From contig NZ_JAIVFQ010000047.1 in the NCBI RefSeq assembly GCF_020829495.1, positions 1 to 55,205 of the forward strand: a stretch of 55,205 nt of DNA. Direction: 5' to 3'. Source of the stretch: Nostoc favosum CHAB5714 (GTDB taxonomy: Bacteria; Cyanobacteriota; Cyanobacteriia; Cyanobacteriales; Nostocaceae). Shown in pieces: positions 27,024 through 34,848 of this stretch. The translations under genes were made by a program, and so were the position numbers. The stretch's first letter is position 1. Each line of letters opens with the position of its first letter. The notes below the pieces were generated by a model, which did not search any database, was not told the origin of the DNA, and saw nothing but the letters and a program-made list of their open reading frames with translations.

Positions 27024-27330
27024 AAAAACTTACGGTAAAGGTGAAACTAATGCACTTTTTGCAACTTAAACCTTAATAACAGTGGATGAGAATTACTTCA
27101 GATTATTACTAAGTAAAATAATTCCAGTCAAAGAATTAGTCATAAATCAGACATCATCTTAAATAAAGTTCAGGTGATGTAGAGATGTCAAAGAAACCAT
27201 CTCTACAAAACCTAAAAGTTATATCCAAGCAAAAACACTGGCATGAAATCCGCGCTATTTTAGCGTCATAACTTTGTTATGTTACCTAGCAAAGCTTCAT
27301 GCACCTAAAAAATCTTGGGATTATGATAAT
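27024..27330. other. Gap between the unknown membrane protein and cbtB
   Basis: It contains one perfect 10-bp hairpin, TGTAGAGATG (27178-27187) with CATCTCTACA (27198-27207), a common Nostocales repeat. There is no T-run, so I do not call a terminator. No gene is seen. Confidence 0.45.
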
Positions 27331-27522
27331 TTAGTGACATGGAACGCCTAATGTGTGGTGACGCGCTGAGTGTGCTGTGTTATGAGCCGCAGGATAGGTA
27401 GAGAACAACACAGTCCAGATAACTAAAGAAGATAGCAGCATATAGAGTGTTACCTGCATCGGCTTGGATAAAGTAATACCTGCGGTCTTCTGAAATACTG
27501 AAATATGAGAAAAAGTAGTCAT
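27331..27522 (-). CDS. cbtB: CbtB-domain protein (putative cobalt transport accessory)
   Basis: The protein has 63 residues: one TM helix (VTLYMLLSSLVIWTVLFSTY), then the CbtB His-rich tail PAAHNTAHSARHHTLGVPCH with six His and a Cys near the C-terminus. CbtB is normally followed by CbtA and usually lies under a cobalamin riboswitch; neither is visible here. The ATG at 27522 has an AGGAG RBS. It faces the multicopper oxidase gene across about 830 bp. A metal-binding role is likely; cobalt specificity is inferred from the family name only. Confidence 0.8.
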   Translation of the reverse strand: MTTFSHISVFQKTAGITLSKPMQVTLYMLLSSLVIWTVLFSTYPAAHNTAHSARHHTLGVPCH

Positions 27523-27891
27523 TTTTGAACTCCTATAATAAATTTGGGTAATTCATCAATCAAAGGGAATTATGCTGCTTGATTGCAAAAAGATATACGA
27601 TCAACTTTGTCTTTGACAAGTGTGTATCAAATGTATTGAGTAATTGGGCTTTAGTGAATACTATACTATCCTTTGAAGATCGGCTCATCATGAAGCATAA
27701 ATCTCCACATAAAGTCCATACAAATAACAAAAGAATGACACATGGATTTGAATGACGGCATTTTCAAAGCTGATAACACGAAGGTAACAGATTAAATAAT
27801 TCGTAATTCGTAATGACGCTCGTTCCGACGCTCGTTCCTCGCTAACGCTGCGCTATCGCTTTGCGCGTCGCTAACGTAATTCGTAATTAAG

Positions 27892-27919
27892 TTTTGTAAT
27901 GGGGACTTAAACCCACGGA
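27892..27919 (-). repeat. Collapsed copy of the 70-bp TCCGTGGGTTTAAG repeat
   Basis: TTTTGTAATGGGGA is joined directly to CTTAAACCCACGGA. These are the two ends, in reverse orientation, of the 70-bp repeat at 36781-36850 and 40821-40890, with about 42 internal bases missing. Confidence 0.75.
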
Positions 27920-28256
27920 ACTAGTTAAAATTTAAAATTGGTCATGTTGCCAAGCATCCAAAATTCCTTGAAATGCAATTTATGTTATCTCTAAGCCAAT
28001 TAAATACGCCACAGATTAGCAACAGTTATTATATTAAAGGTGCAATTATACTCATTGTTTGTACTTAAAATACTGCTGAAGCAATAAGCATATCAGGAAT
28101 AGGCATGAAACAGTTAGTTTTCTTTAAATATGATTTATACATAAAGCAAACGTATAAATACTGTTAAAATTAAAAAAAATTGGCTATACTTTTCAGGGAC
28201 TGATTCTAGCTTTCTCTAGATTTAGCAACTTAACTAGCTGTTTTGAGGCGCTATAA

Positions 28257-28280
28257 AATTATTGACAATAATTATTAATT
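28257..28280 (+). promoter_or_regulatory. Candidate Fur-like box upstream of the multicopper oxidase gene
   Basis: AATTATTGACAATAATTATT continuing AATT is an imperfect AT-rich dyad (about 8 of 12 positions symmetric) resembling cyanobacterial iron boxes (A/T-rich ATAATNATTAT type). It lies about 70 bp upstream of the ATG of the first gene in an iron-related series. AT-rich gaps yield such matches by chance. Confidence 0.3.
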
Positions 28281-28349
28281 CCTCTAATATTTAAAAGCAA
28301 TTGAAAATCTTTTGCAATTCTTTTTTGGCGCTAACCGTAACAAAATGTC

Positions 28350-29375
28350 ATGCCCAACAACTTCGCTCTAGGTAACGGAAAACCTTGGAGCCGCCGTCAA
28401 TTATTGCAGCTGGGACTAGCAGGTGCTGGAGTGACTGGTGCAGCTGGACTTTGGCAGATGCTAAATCTACAAAGTAAGTCAATGGTCAAAGTGCCACCAT
28501 TCAATAGGTCAGCACCAGACGACGTTACTAACCCGATGAAGATGTTAAGGGATTTTGACTATGGGACGGTAAAGCAAGAAAATGGGCGGACTATCCGGGA
28601 ATTTCAGTTAACTGCGGGTACTTCCATAATAAAACTCAATAGTGCTGTCTCTTACAACATCTGGGATTTAAACGGTCGCATACCAGGGCCAACGCTACGG
28701 GCAAAACAGGGCGATCGCATCCGGGTACTATTTCTCAACAAGGCGGGACATTCTCACTCTTTACATTTTCATGGCGTTCATCCGGCGGAAATGGATGGTG
28801 TTCGCCCAATCAGCAATGGTAGTGCCACAATTTATGAATTTGATGCTGAACCTTATGGCGTTCACTTATACCACTGCCATATTGAACCAGTCACCCGCCA
28901 CATTGCCAAGGGACTGTACGGCATGTTCATCATCGATCCACCTACTCCCCGTCCGCCGGCTGATGAAATCGTACTGGTGATGGGTGGATATGACGTGAAT
29001 GATGATAGCCATAATGATTATTACGCCTTCAACGGTCTGCCCCACTATTACATGCATAACCCGATTCGCATTTACAAAGATCAGTTGATTCGGCTGTATG
29101 TTCTCAACATCATTGAATACGATCCGGCGGTGACGTTTCATCTCCATGCCAACTTTTTTGATGTCTATCGCAATGGCATGAGTATGACTCCTAGCGAGAA
29201 AACTGATGTGATTACGATGGGTGTCGCAGAAAGGCACATCTTGGAATTTGCTTTTCGCTACCCAGGTAAGTATATGTTCCATCCCCATCAGGATGCGATC
29301 GCAGAAAACGGTTGCATGGGTCAATTTGAAGTACTTGCCCAGAGTAGCTCTCAAAATTCTGTTAATAAGTCCTGA
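28350..29375 (+). CDS. Two-domain multicopper oxidase, Tat-exported
   Basis: The protein has 341 residues. A Tat-type signal (SRRQLLQLGLAGAGVTGAAG) precedes two cupredoxin domains. Copper motifs are HSLHFHG (136-142) and YHCHIEPVTRH with C176, H177, H184 and M192 (type 1 site) in domain 1, and FHLHANFF (H264, H266) and FHPHQDAI (311-313) in domain 2, as expected for the interdomain trinuclear cluster of a two-domain laccase or ferroxidase. With an FTR1 permease 2 kb downstream, a Fet3-like ferroxidase role is the natural inference. It is located in the periplasm. All ligands look present. Confidence 0.9.
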   Translation: MPNNFALGNGKPWSRRQLLQLGLAGAGVTGAAGLWQMLNLQSKSMVKVPPFNRSAPDDVTNPMKMLRDFDYGTVKQENGRTIREFQLTAGTSIIKLNSAVSYNIWDLNGRIPGPTLRAKQGDRIRVLFLNKAGHSHSLHFHGVHPAEMDGVRPISNGSATIYEFDAEPYGVHLYHCHIEPVTRHIAKGLYGMFIIDPPTPRPPADEIVLVMGGYDVNDDSHNDYYAFNGLPHYYMHNPIRIYKDQLIRLYVLNIIEYDPAVTFHLHANFFDVYRNGMSMTPSEKTDVITMGVAERHILEFAFRYPGKYMFHPHQDAIAENGCMGQFEVLAQSSSQNSVNKS

Positions 29376-29547
29376 CAATATTATTAGTAATTCCTAATTA
29401 ATTTATTAAAGTTTTAGGTAAATAGTTGATAAAAAATCTCATTACATGAGACAGTAAAATCTATGACAATGTGTCAAACAAACTAGCTTCTAGTAGTAGT
29501 TTGAAATGTTTCAATTAATACCTTTTTTAGTTGTGCGAGGAGCAAAG

Positions 29548-30585
29548 ATGATAAAAGTTCGTTATATCTGTTTAACAGCAGCAGCAGCCTTAATAGTTAC
29601 CTTGAGTTCCTGTAGTGGTACACCAACCGCAGAAAATCCATCAGCACCAGTTGCTAGCCCTCCAGCTACAGAGGCAGTAAGTAGTAACAGTCACAGTGGT
29701 CACGGTGGCAAAGAAAAAATTAACATTAACACTGCTATATTGTCAGAATTAGATAAATTTGAAGCAAAACTAGGTGTTCCGGCTTTATCGAACAAAATCC
29801 AGGCAAGTCGTCCTTATGGTAGCCCAGAAGATTTAGTTACTAAAAAAGTAATTACTCAAGAGCAGTTCGACCAAATTAAAGACCAGGTTGGTGTTCAAGA
29901 AGTGGCACTCACGGGCGAAGCAAAAGATGTTGACTATATGTCTAAATTAGGCTTAATGAAAGGGCATCTTTTGGTAGCACAAGAACTGCTGGATAAGAAT
30001 CAGCCGAAACAGGCAGAACCTCATATTGGACATCCAGTTGAAGAAATTTACGTTGATGTAGAAGATCAACTTAATGAGCGCAAAGTCAAAGAATTTAAGA
30101 CAACATTGGTAGGTTTGCAAGATTTAGTGAAATCTAGCCCGAAGGATAGCAAGGTTAAAACTAATTTTACTTCTTCGGTAGAAGCAGTTGATGGAGCGAT
30201 CGCAGCTTTGCCAGCAGATCAACGCTCAAAACCAGGATTTGTGCTACAGGTAATTAACGAATTGCTAGATTCAGCCAACTCCGAATATGGCGCTGCGATC
30301 GCAGATGGTAAAATAACCGCGCCAATTGAGTATCAAGACTCCCGTGGTTTTGTGGTTTACGCCAATGATTTATACAAAGGAATTTCTAGTCAAGTAGCTC
30401 AAGCAGATCCCGAAGCACACAAAGCGATCGATACTAGTTTCGCTGAACTGATAAAAGTTTGGCCTTCTGCCATCCCACCAGCAAAAGCAGTCAAAACTCC
30501 TAGTGATGTTACCAAGCTAGTGAAAACCATTGAGGAAAACTCTCAAAAAGTGGCTGACAAATCTAATACCCAAGCACAGCGATAA
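29548..30585 (+). CDS. Lipoprotein with ComEA-type helix-hairpin-helix and a His/Glu-rich helical domain
   Basis: I start at ATG 29548, preceded by GAGGAGCAAAG; the upstream ATG 29506 lacks an RBS. The 345-residue product has a lipobox LSSC (C22), a Ser/Pro/His linker (NSHSGHGGKE), an HHH segment (about 57-115: KININTAILSELDKFEAKLG, YGSPEDLVTKKVITQEQFDQ) and a C-terminal helical domain with EPHIGHPVEEIY (H159, H162, E165, E166), then EYGAAIADGKITAPIEYQDS followed by RGF. The HxGHPxEE pattern recalls the HxxE of imelysin/EfeO (M75) proteins. Placed between a ferroxidase and FTR1, it may be an iron-binding subunit; that is inference. Confidence 0.75.
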   Translation: MIKVRYICLTAAAALIVTLSSCSGTPTAENPSAPVASPPATEAVSSNSHSGHGGKEKININTAILSELDKFEAKLGVPALSNKIQASRPYGSPEDLVTKKVITQEQFDQIKDQVGVQEVALTGEAKDVDYMSKLGLMKGHLLVAQELLDKNQPKQAEPHIGHPVEEIYVDVEDQLNERKVKEFKTTLVGLQDLVKSSPKDSKVKTNFTSSVEAVDGAIAALPADQRSKPGFVLQVINELLDSANSEYGAAIADGKITAPIEYQDSRGFVVYANDLYKGISSQVAQADPEAHKAIDTSFAELIKVWPSAIPPAKAVKTPSDVTKLVKTIEENSQKVADKSNTQAQR

Positions 30586-30628
30586 CACATTGTTTTAATG
30601 GGAAGTATATGATAAGGAGTTTAAAATA

Positions 30629-30786
30629 GTTAGGAGTTAGGAGTTAGGAGTTAGGAGTTAAGAGTTAAGAGTTAGGAGTTATGAATTATAAGTTAAGAGC
30701 TAGGAGTTATGAATCCCGATCTACTAACTCCTAACTACCAACTCCTCACTCCTAACTCCTAACTACCAACTCCTAACTCCTAACTC
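30629..30786. repeat. Inverted STRR array (TTAGGAG units facing CTAACTC units)
   Basis: Tandem TTAGGAG/TTAAGAG heptamers (30629-30709) are followed by tandem CTAACTC/ACTACCA-type heptamers (30722-30786). The two arms are reverse complements and could form a stem of 60 bp or more between the lipoprotein and ferritin-like genes. Confidence 0.85.
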
Positions 30787-30816
30787 ATTAAAATTCGTTA
30801 CTTGAACTAACAACTG

Positions 30817-31251
30817 ATGCAAGAACTTGACCATAAAAAGACCATTGACCTGCTGAACGCCATCATGGAATTTGAACTAGCAGGGGTAGTGCGTTATACA
30901 CATTATTCTTTGATGGTGACTGGCCCTAACCGTATTCCAATTGTGGCCTTTTTCAAAGCACAGGCAAGTGAATCTTTACTTCATGCCGAACAAGTGGGAG
31001 AAATTCTCACCGGGTTAGATGGGCATCCCTCCCTGAAAATTGCCCCAATGGAAGAAACCTACCAGCATAAAGTCAAGGATATCTTGGAAGAAAGCTTATC
31101 CCACGAAAAAAAGGCATTGGATCTGTATAAAAATCTGCTCGATACTGTTACTAATGCCAGCATTTATCTTGAAGAATTCGCTCGCGGTATGATTGGGCAA
31201 GAAGAGATGCATAATCTCGAACTGAAAAAGATGCTACGCGATTTTAGTTAA
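30817..31251 (+). CDS. Ferritin-like (bacterioferritin-type) protein
   Basis: The protein has 144 residues forming a four-helix bundle with diiron-type ligands: E18/E20 in MEFELAGVVRYTHYS, ESLLHAEQVGEIL (E..H..E) in helix B, EESLSHEKKALDLY in helix C and GQEEMHNLELKKM in helix D. Helix D carries E-x-x-H, so the ferroxidase site appears complete. The family stores or buffers iron or acts in oxidative defence. It lies between the HHH lipoprotein and the FTR1 permease, supporting an iron role. The start ATG follows an STRR array closely. Confidence 0.88.
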   Translation: MQELDHKKTIDLLNAIMEFELAGVVRYTHYSLMVTGPNRIPIVAFFKAQASESLLHAEQVGEILTGLDGHPSLKIAPMEETYQHKVKDILEESLSHEKKALDLYKNLLDTVTNASIYLEEFARGMIGQEEMHNLELKKMLRDFS

Positions 31252-31282
31252 TAGTCATTAGTCATTGGTCATTAGTCATTAA

Positions 31283-31445
31283 ACCTCTTGCGAAAATCCT
31301 TGATCCGCCAGGGACTCAAGTCCCAGGCTAATAGCAAAAGTCCGTTTAAACGGACTAAAATGATTGTTATTAGTCGGTTTAAACCGACTTGAGCTATTAG
31401 CCCGAAAATTTATTTTCGGGTGGATGTTCGACTTTTGCAAGAGGT
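31283..31445. mobile_element. MITE-like element with TIR ACCTCTTGC(G/A)AAA
   Basis: Left end ACCTCTTGCGAAAATCC, right end GACTTTTGCAAGAGGT. Internal palindromes are GTCCGTTTAAACGGAC, GTCGGTTTAAACCGAC and GCCCGAAAATTTATTTTCGG. It sits between the ferritin-like and FTR1 genes, flanked by TCATTAG heptamers. No coding capacity. Confidence 0.72.
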
Positions 31446-31507
31446 CTATTAGTCAAATTCAAAGGACAAATGACTAATGGCAAAGGAGAAAAGACAAAGG
31501 ATAAAAG

Positions 31508-32476
31508 ATGGATTTTAGTACTGCTCTACCTACTTTTGTAATAACGCTCCGAGAAGGAGTGGAAGCTGCCCTTGTTGTTGGTATTGTGCTAGCTTTACTG
31601 AAAAAAGCTAAACAATCCCGACTCAACTCTTGGGTATATGCTGGTGTCGGCGTTGGTATTGTCGTCAGTGCCTTAATAGGCGTGCTATTCAGTTGGATAA
31701 TTCAAATACTGGGAGCAGCGAACCCTCAATACACCACCGTAGTTGAGCCAGCGTTGGAGGGTGTGTTTAGTGTGTTAGCGATCGCAATGCTCAGTTGGAT
31801 GCTAATCTGGATGACTAAACAAGCCAGATTCATGAAAGCTACAGTTGAGGGAGCAGTTACACAAGCACTGACACAAAACTCAAATGCTGGTTGGGGTGTT
31901 TTTACTTTAATTTTAATTGCCGTTGTCCGAGAAGGCTTTGAAACTGTTCTGTTCGTTGCTGCTAATTTTCAACAGGGATTAATGCCAGCATTGGGTGCTA
32001 TTGGTGGTTTGGTAACGGCATCTGCCATTGGGGTGCTGCTATTTAAATGGGGTGTCAAAATTAACATCCGTCAGTTTTTCCAAGTAATGGGCATTTTATT
32101 AGTGTTAATTGTTGCTGGGTTAGTAGTTTCAGCTTTGAAACATTTTGATGACGCTGTAGCTAACCTTGCCCTTAGCAGTCGCGCCACAGAAAGCCTTTGT
32201 TTCTATTACGAACGTTTTACAAAAGTCCATTCCTGTATTTTGGGGCCAATAGTTTCAAATACTTCCACAATCTTGCCTGACGAACAGTTTCCTGGCATTA
32301 TCCTCAAATCTTTATTTGGTTACAGAGACAATCTCTATCTTGTGCAAGCAGTGGGATATGTGGCATTTTTACTCACTATTGGAGGACTGTATTTCCGCAG
32401 CCTTGGAGGTGCTTCTCCTGAAGGTAAAAAGAATATCCCCTTTGGTCAAAAACCAATTAGTTCTACAAAGGATTAA
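31508..32476 (+). CDS. FTR1-family high-affinity iron permease
   Basis: The protein has 322 residues and seven TM helices. Both iron-binding RExxE motifs are intact: REGVE (15-19) and REGFE (141-145). A loop insert with two Cys (ESLCFYYERFTKVHSCILGP, about 231-250) is not typical of EfeU and could be extracytoplasmic. FTR1 takes Fe3+ produced by a coupled oxidase; the multicopper oxidase at 28350 is the obvious partner, giving a Fet3/Ftr1-like system. The order is oxidase, lipoprotein, ferritin-like, permease, all on plus. Confidence 0.93.
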   Translation: MDFSTALPTFVITLREGVEAALVVGIVLALLKKAKQSRLNSWVYAGVGVGIVVSALIGVLFSWIIQILGAANPQYTTVVEPALEGVFSVLAIAMLSWMLIWMTKQARFMKATVEGAVTQALTQNSNAGWGVFTLILIAVVREGFETVLFVAANFQQGLMPALGAIGGLVTASAIGVLLFKWGVKINIRQFFQVMGILLVLIVAGLVVSALKHFDDAVANLALSSRATESLCFYYERFTKVHSCILGPIVSNTSTILPDEQFPGIILKSLFGYRDNLYLVQAVGYVAFLLTIGGLYFRSLGGASPEGKKNIPFGQKPISSTKD

Positions 32477-32551
32477 AAGCACAGTTAATTTTATATTTTT
32501 TTCCTCCTTCCCAGTCTTAGGCTGGGAATGCCTATTTGGGGGGCTGTCGCC

Positions 32552-32653
32552 CAATACAGTTCAGTTAAGCTTTTTTTCTCCCCCTGCTTCCTCTGCCTCC
32601 CCTGCTCCCCCTGCCTGCCTTAACAGATAAATTTGCTTAACTGAACCGTATTG
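32552..32653. mobile_element. MITE-like element with TIR CAATAC(A/G)GTTCAGTTAAGC
   Basis: CAATACAGTTCAGTTAAGC at the left and GCTTAACTGAACCGTATTG at the right are 19-bp inverted repeats with one mismatch. The inside is a C/T-rich STRR-like stretch (CCCCTGCTTCC, CCCCTGCTCC). The adjoining 32654-32709 carries the dispersed repeat TAGCGAAGCGTTAGCGAGTC...GTCGTAGACATCGC. The rest of 32477-32819 has no gene. Confidence 0.75.
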
Positions 32654-32819
32654 CGATAGCGAAGCGTTAGCGAGTCCGCGAGCGTCATAGCCCGTCGTAG
32701 ACATCGCATCTGGTAATTTTAAGAGCGATCGCATTAAAAATTATTGAAAAATTGAGCGCTTCTTGACAAAAGCCTGATTAGTAATCACAATGTAATTACA
32801 ATCAAGGATAAGTATCCTC

Positions 32820-33080
32820 ATGGGGACAGCAATTAGAACCCGTATTGTTAAAATCGGGAATTCTCAAGGTATCCGCATTCCTAAACTTCTGCTGGAACAA
32901 AGTGGTATTGGTGAAGAGGTGGAAATTGAAATTCAAGATTGTCACCTAATTGTCCGTGCTGCTTCTCAATCGCGTAAGGGGTGGGAGGAAGCATTTGCAA
33001 CAATGGCAAAGCAACACGACGATGCACTGCTCGATGATGGCGTAACTACAGAGTGGGAGCATCTAGAGTGGGAGTGGTAG
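32820..33080 (+). CDS. mazE: MazE/AbrB-type antitoxin
   Basis: The protein has 86 residues. The N-terminal SpoVT/AbrB swapped-hairpin DNA-binding domain is clear (RIVKIGNSQGIRIPKLLLEQ, GEEVEIEIQDCHLIVRAA). The acidic, Trp-rich C-terminal tail (DDGVTTEWEHLEWEW) should wrap the toxin. It overlaps the downstream mazF-like gene. MazE and MazEF normally repress their own promoter. Confidence 0.88.
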   Translation: MGTAIRTRIVKIGNSQGIRIPKLLLEQSGIGEEVEIEIQDCHLIVRAASQSRKGWEEAFATMAKQHDDALLDDGVTTEWEHLEWEW

Positions 33081-33397
33081 TCAATCGATTTGATGTGTTT
33101 TTGGTTAACCTCGACCCAACGATTGGCAGTGAGATTCAGAAGACAAGACCCTGTGTAGTAATTTCACCAGATGAGATGAATAAATATATTGCCACGGTTA
33201 TTGTTGCTCCGATGACAACTAAAGGACAGTCTTATCCGACTCGTGTTGCTTGTCAGTTTCAGGGCAAGGATGGGCAAATCGTTCTAGATCAAATTCGTAC
33301 AGTTGACAAAACTCGATTAGTCAAAAAGCTAGGTCAGATTGACTCTGATAAACAAAAAGCAGTTTTAGATACCTTAGCTGAAATGTTTGCCGAATAA
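33053..33397 (+). CDS. mazF: MazF/PemK-family endoribonuclease toxin
   Basis: The PemK core is complete: NRFDVFLVNLDPTIGSEIQK, TRPCVVISPDEMN, ATVIVAPMTTKG, PTRVACQFQGKDGQIVLDQI, RTVDKTRLVKKLGQID. Family members cleave mRNA at short motifs. The start is uncertain: GTG 33053 (as given, overlapping mazE by 28 bp), GTG 33068 or GTG 33074 (overlap 7 bp, product starting MVVNRFDVFL, closer to usual MazF N-termini). No ATG is available. The overlap implies coupling to mazE. Confidence 0.87.
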   Translation: MGASRVGVVVNRFDVFLVNLDPTIGSEIQKTRPCVVISPDEMNKYIATVIVAPMTTKGQSYPTRVACQFQGKDGQIVLDQIRTVDKTRLVKKLGQIDSDKQKAVLDTLAEMFAE

Positions 33398-33474
33398 TAT
33401 GTCTAATAATCCTATACACCGGATGGTTATGAGATTCCACGGTAATGGTTATACCAATTCTCTATGAATACGAA

Positions 33475-34164
33475 TTATATAATATCTCTGGTTATCTTCA
33501 ACATCTGGTTTCCACCAGGCTGTAGTTCGTATTCAACCGTTTCAATATCTATCTTGTAACCCCTTGAAATGTAATATTTTACTATTTCATCTAAATGTTG
33601 TGAATGTTTCCACATTAAAGTTATGAGGGGAAATATTCGGACTTCTTTAGCAATACGCAGCATCTCACCTACAGAATTTAGGTGAAAATCGTAATTGAGA
33701 TGGTCTGAATATAAAAACAATAGATGTGAACAAAGGGCTATGTCAAATTCTTGATTTTTAAATGCTAACTTTGGCAATTCACCGACTGTGTATCTATTGG
33801 ACTTTTTACCAATTTCATAATCAGACAGAAATTCTTGAATAACTTTCACTCGATTGTGTCGCAAATCATCTGGAGATTTATGATAGCTCCATACCCAATC
33901 ATTCGATGTAGCCTTGACTTGGTTAATGATGTTATCTACCACTTCATTAAATCTTTGCAATATCTCATCACCGGAAAATTGGTAGAGTGGATCAACAGAA
34001 ACTACACTTTTACCCTGACGTGTCATTTCTGCATTAAAGCTTGCCGGGCCATCCCCAATCCCAACAATTCTTTTATTTAAATCTGCATTTGTTAAATTGA
34101 ATATTTTTATATATTCATCCATTGACCTTCCAAAAGGAACTACTTTATCTAGAACCATTGCCAT
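33475..34164 (-). CDS. SAM-dependent methyltransferase-like protein
   Basis: From ATG 34164 (RBS GACGAGG) the product begins MAMVLDKVVPFGRSMDEY and has about 229 residues. The motif I region is RIVGIGDGPASFNAEMTRQG, acidic motif II SVVSVDP, and motif IV-like FDIALCSHLLFLYSDHL, giving a Rossmann methyltransferase fold. The substrate is unknown. The longer frame from 34212 overlaps the upstream phosphatase stop and is less likely. It lies downstream of a damaged phosphatase gene in the same direction. Confidence 0.72.
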   Translation of the reverse strand: MAMVLDKVVPFGRSMDEYIKIFNLTNADLNKRIVGIGDGPASFNAEMTRQGKSVVSVDPLYQFSGDEILQRFNEVVDNIINQVKATSNDWVWSYHKSPDDLRHNRVKVIQEFLSDYEIGKKSNRYTVGELPKLAFKNQEFDIALCSHLLFLYSDHLNYDFHLNSVGEMLRIAKEVRIFPLITLMWKHSQHLDEIVKYYISRGYKIDIETVEYELQPGGNQMLKITRDII

Positions 34165-34208
34165 ATAATTTACCTCGTCAATAGACTGATTAAACAGCGA
34201 TAATAGCA

Positions 34209-34727
34209 TCAAAATATTTTATTCACTGCGAGACGGCAATCATTGAGAAGCACGTCAAGTTCTTTTACAACTTTCAAGGGATTTCTACCTCTAAACACAG
34301 CAGTCATTGCAGCTTCATAAGGATTTCTACCTGTTTTTTTGACAGCAGCTATTGCAGCTTGATTTGATAATCCTCGGACACTAACTAGCCATGCCGCTAA
34401 CACATGTCCAGTACGTCCAATTCCACCAGAGCAATGTACAACGACTTTCTCATTTTGTTTATCTGCTTCTATTAAGAAAGGAAGTATTTTCTGTGTGAGG
34501 GTTTCTAAATCACAGAGATGGAAATCTGCGATTGGTGCCCAAGAAACTAGTTGATTACCAAATTCCTGTTTGTAGGTGTCCAGAAGATTAGAGTAAGAAG
34601 CTAGCTGTTGATTAGGAAGAAGGCAACAAACCCGCTTGATATCTTGGCACTTCATGAATTGTATTGATAACACCACATCTTTACGCAATTTGAGATTTTG
34701 AATGCGAGTATCTTTGTCGGGTGGCAC
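34209..34727 (-). CDS. Dual-specificity protein phosphatase with a foreign N-terminus
   Basis: The CX5R active site is intact: VVVHCSGGIGRTGH with H98, C99 and R104, plus WAPIADFHL (general-acid Asp region) and AAWLVSVRGLSNQAAIAAVK. From QFMKCQDIKRVCCLLPNQQL onward it matches cyanobacterial tyrosine/dual-specificity phosphatases. The first about 20 residues (PPDKDTRIQNLKLRKDVV) instead look like the C-terminal tail of the 5'-nucleotidase upstream, in an open frame continuous with it. About 30 native N-terminal residues seem deleted. An internal ATG at 34655 (MKCQDIK) is an alternative start. Activity is uncertain. Confidence 0.75.
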   Translation of the reverse strand: MPPDKDTRIQNLKLRKDVVLSIQFMKCQDIKRVCCLLPNQQLASYSNLLDTYKQEFGNQLVSWAPIADFHLCDLETLTQKILPFLIEADKQNEKVVVHCSGGIGRTGHVLAAWLVSVRGLSNQAAIAAVKKTGRNPYEAAMTAVFRGRNPLKVVKELDVLLNDCRLAVNKIF

Positions 34728-34848
34728 ATCCCCTTGAGCAAATGGAATCTGCTTAAAGTTAGCAGCCAGATATTCTGCTAATGCATCTTGCTCCGAACCA
34801 TCAGCAGCAAAGGTGGCTAAACCTGTGCGTTTGCTTTTATCAGCATCT
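34660..34848 (-). pseudogene. Out-of-frame C-terminal remnant of the 5'-nucleotidase
   Basis: The minus-strand frame shifted relative to the upstream ORF encodes DADKSKRTGLATFAADGSEQ, DALAEYLAANFKQIPFAQGD and VPPDKDTRIQNLKLR. The first part follows naturally on FAKRERVDLT. The frame stays open into the phosphatase at 34209-34727, which shows that the spacer, the nucleotidase stop and the phosphatase start have been lost. Confidence 0.7.

Larger units (their letters stand above)
27523..28349. other. 827-bp gap with dispersed repeats and a candidate iron box
   Basis: It holds a TAATTCG/GACGC-type repeat block (about 27798-27889), a collapsed copy of the 70-bp repeat (27892-27919) and a candidate Fur-like box (28257-28280). 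I looked for a cobalamin riboswitch upstream of cbtB and see no recognisable B12 box. No gene is seen. Confidence 0.5.

Noticed and set aside
27523..27800. Cobalamin riboswitch upstream of cbtB
   Set aside because: No B12-box-like sequence or the expected conserved hairpins could be found on the minus strand by eye.
28866..29378. 170-codon minus-strand ORF inside the multicopper oxidase gene
   Set aside because: It is antisense to clearly conserved copper motifs and has no recognisable domain of its own.
30629..30786. CRISPR-like repeats
   Set aside because: Heptamer tandem units in two opposed orientations, no spacers; typical STRR.
32316..32630. 104-codon ORF overlapping the end of the FTR1 gene
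   Set aside because: It is a shadow frame of FTR1 that runs on into the MITE interior; no domain.
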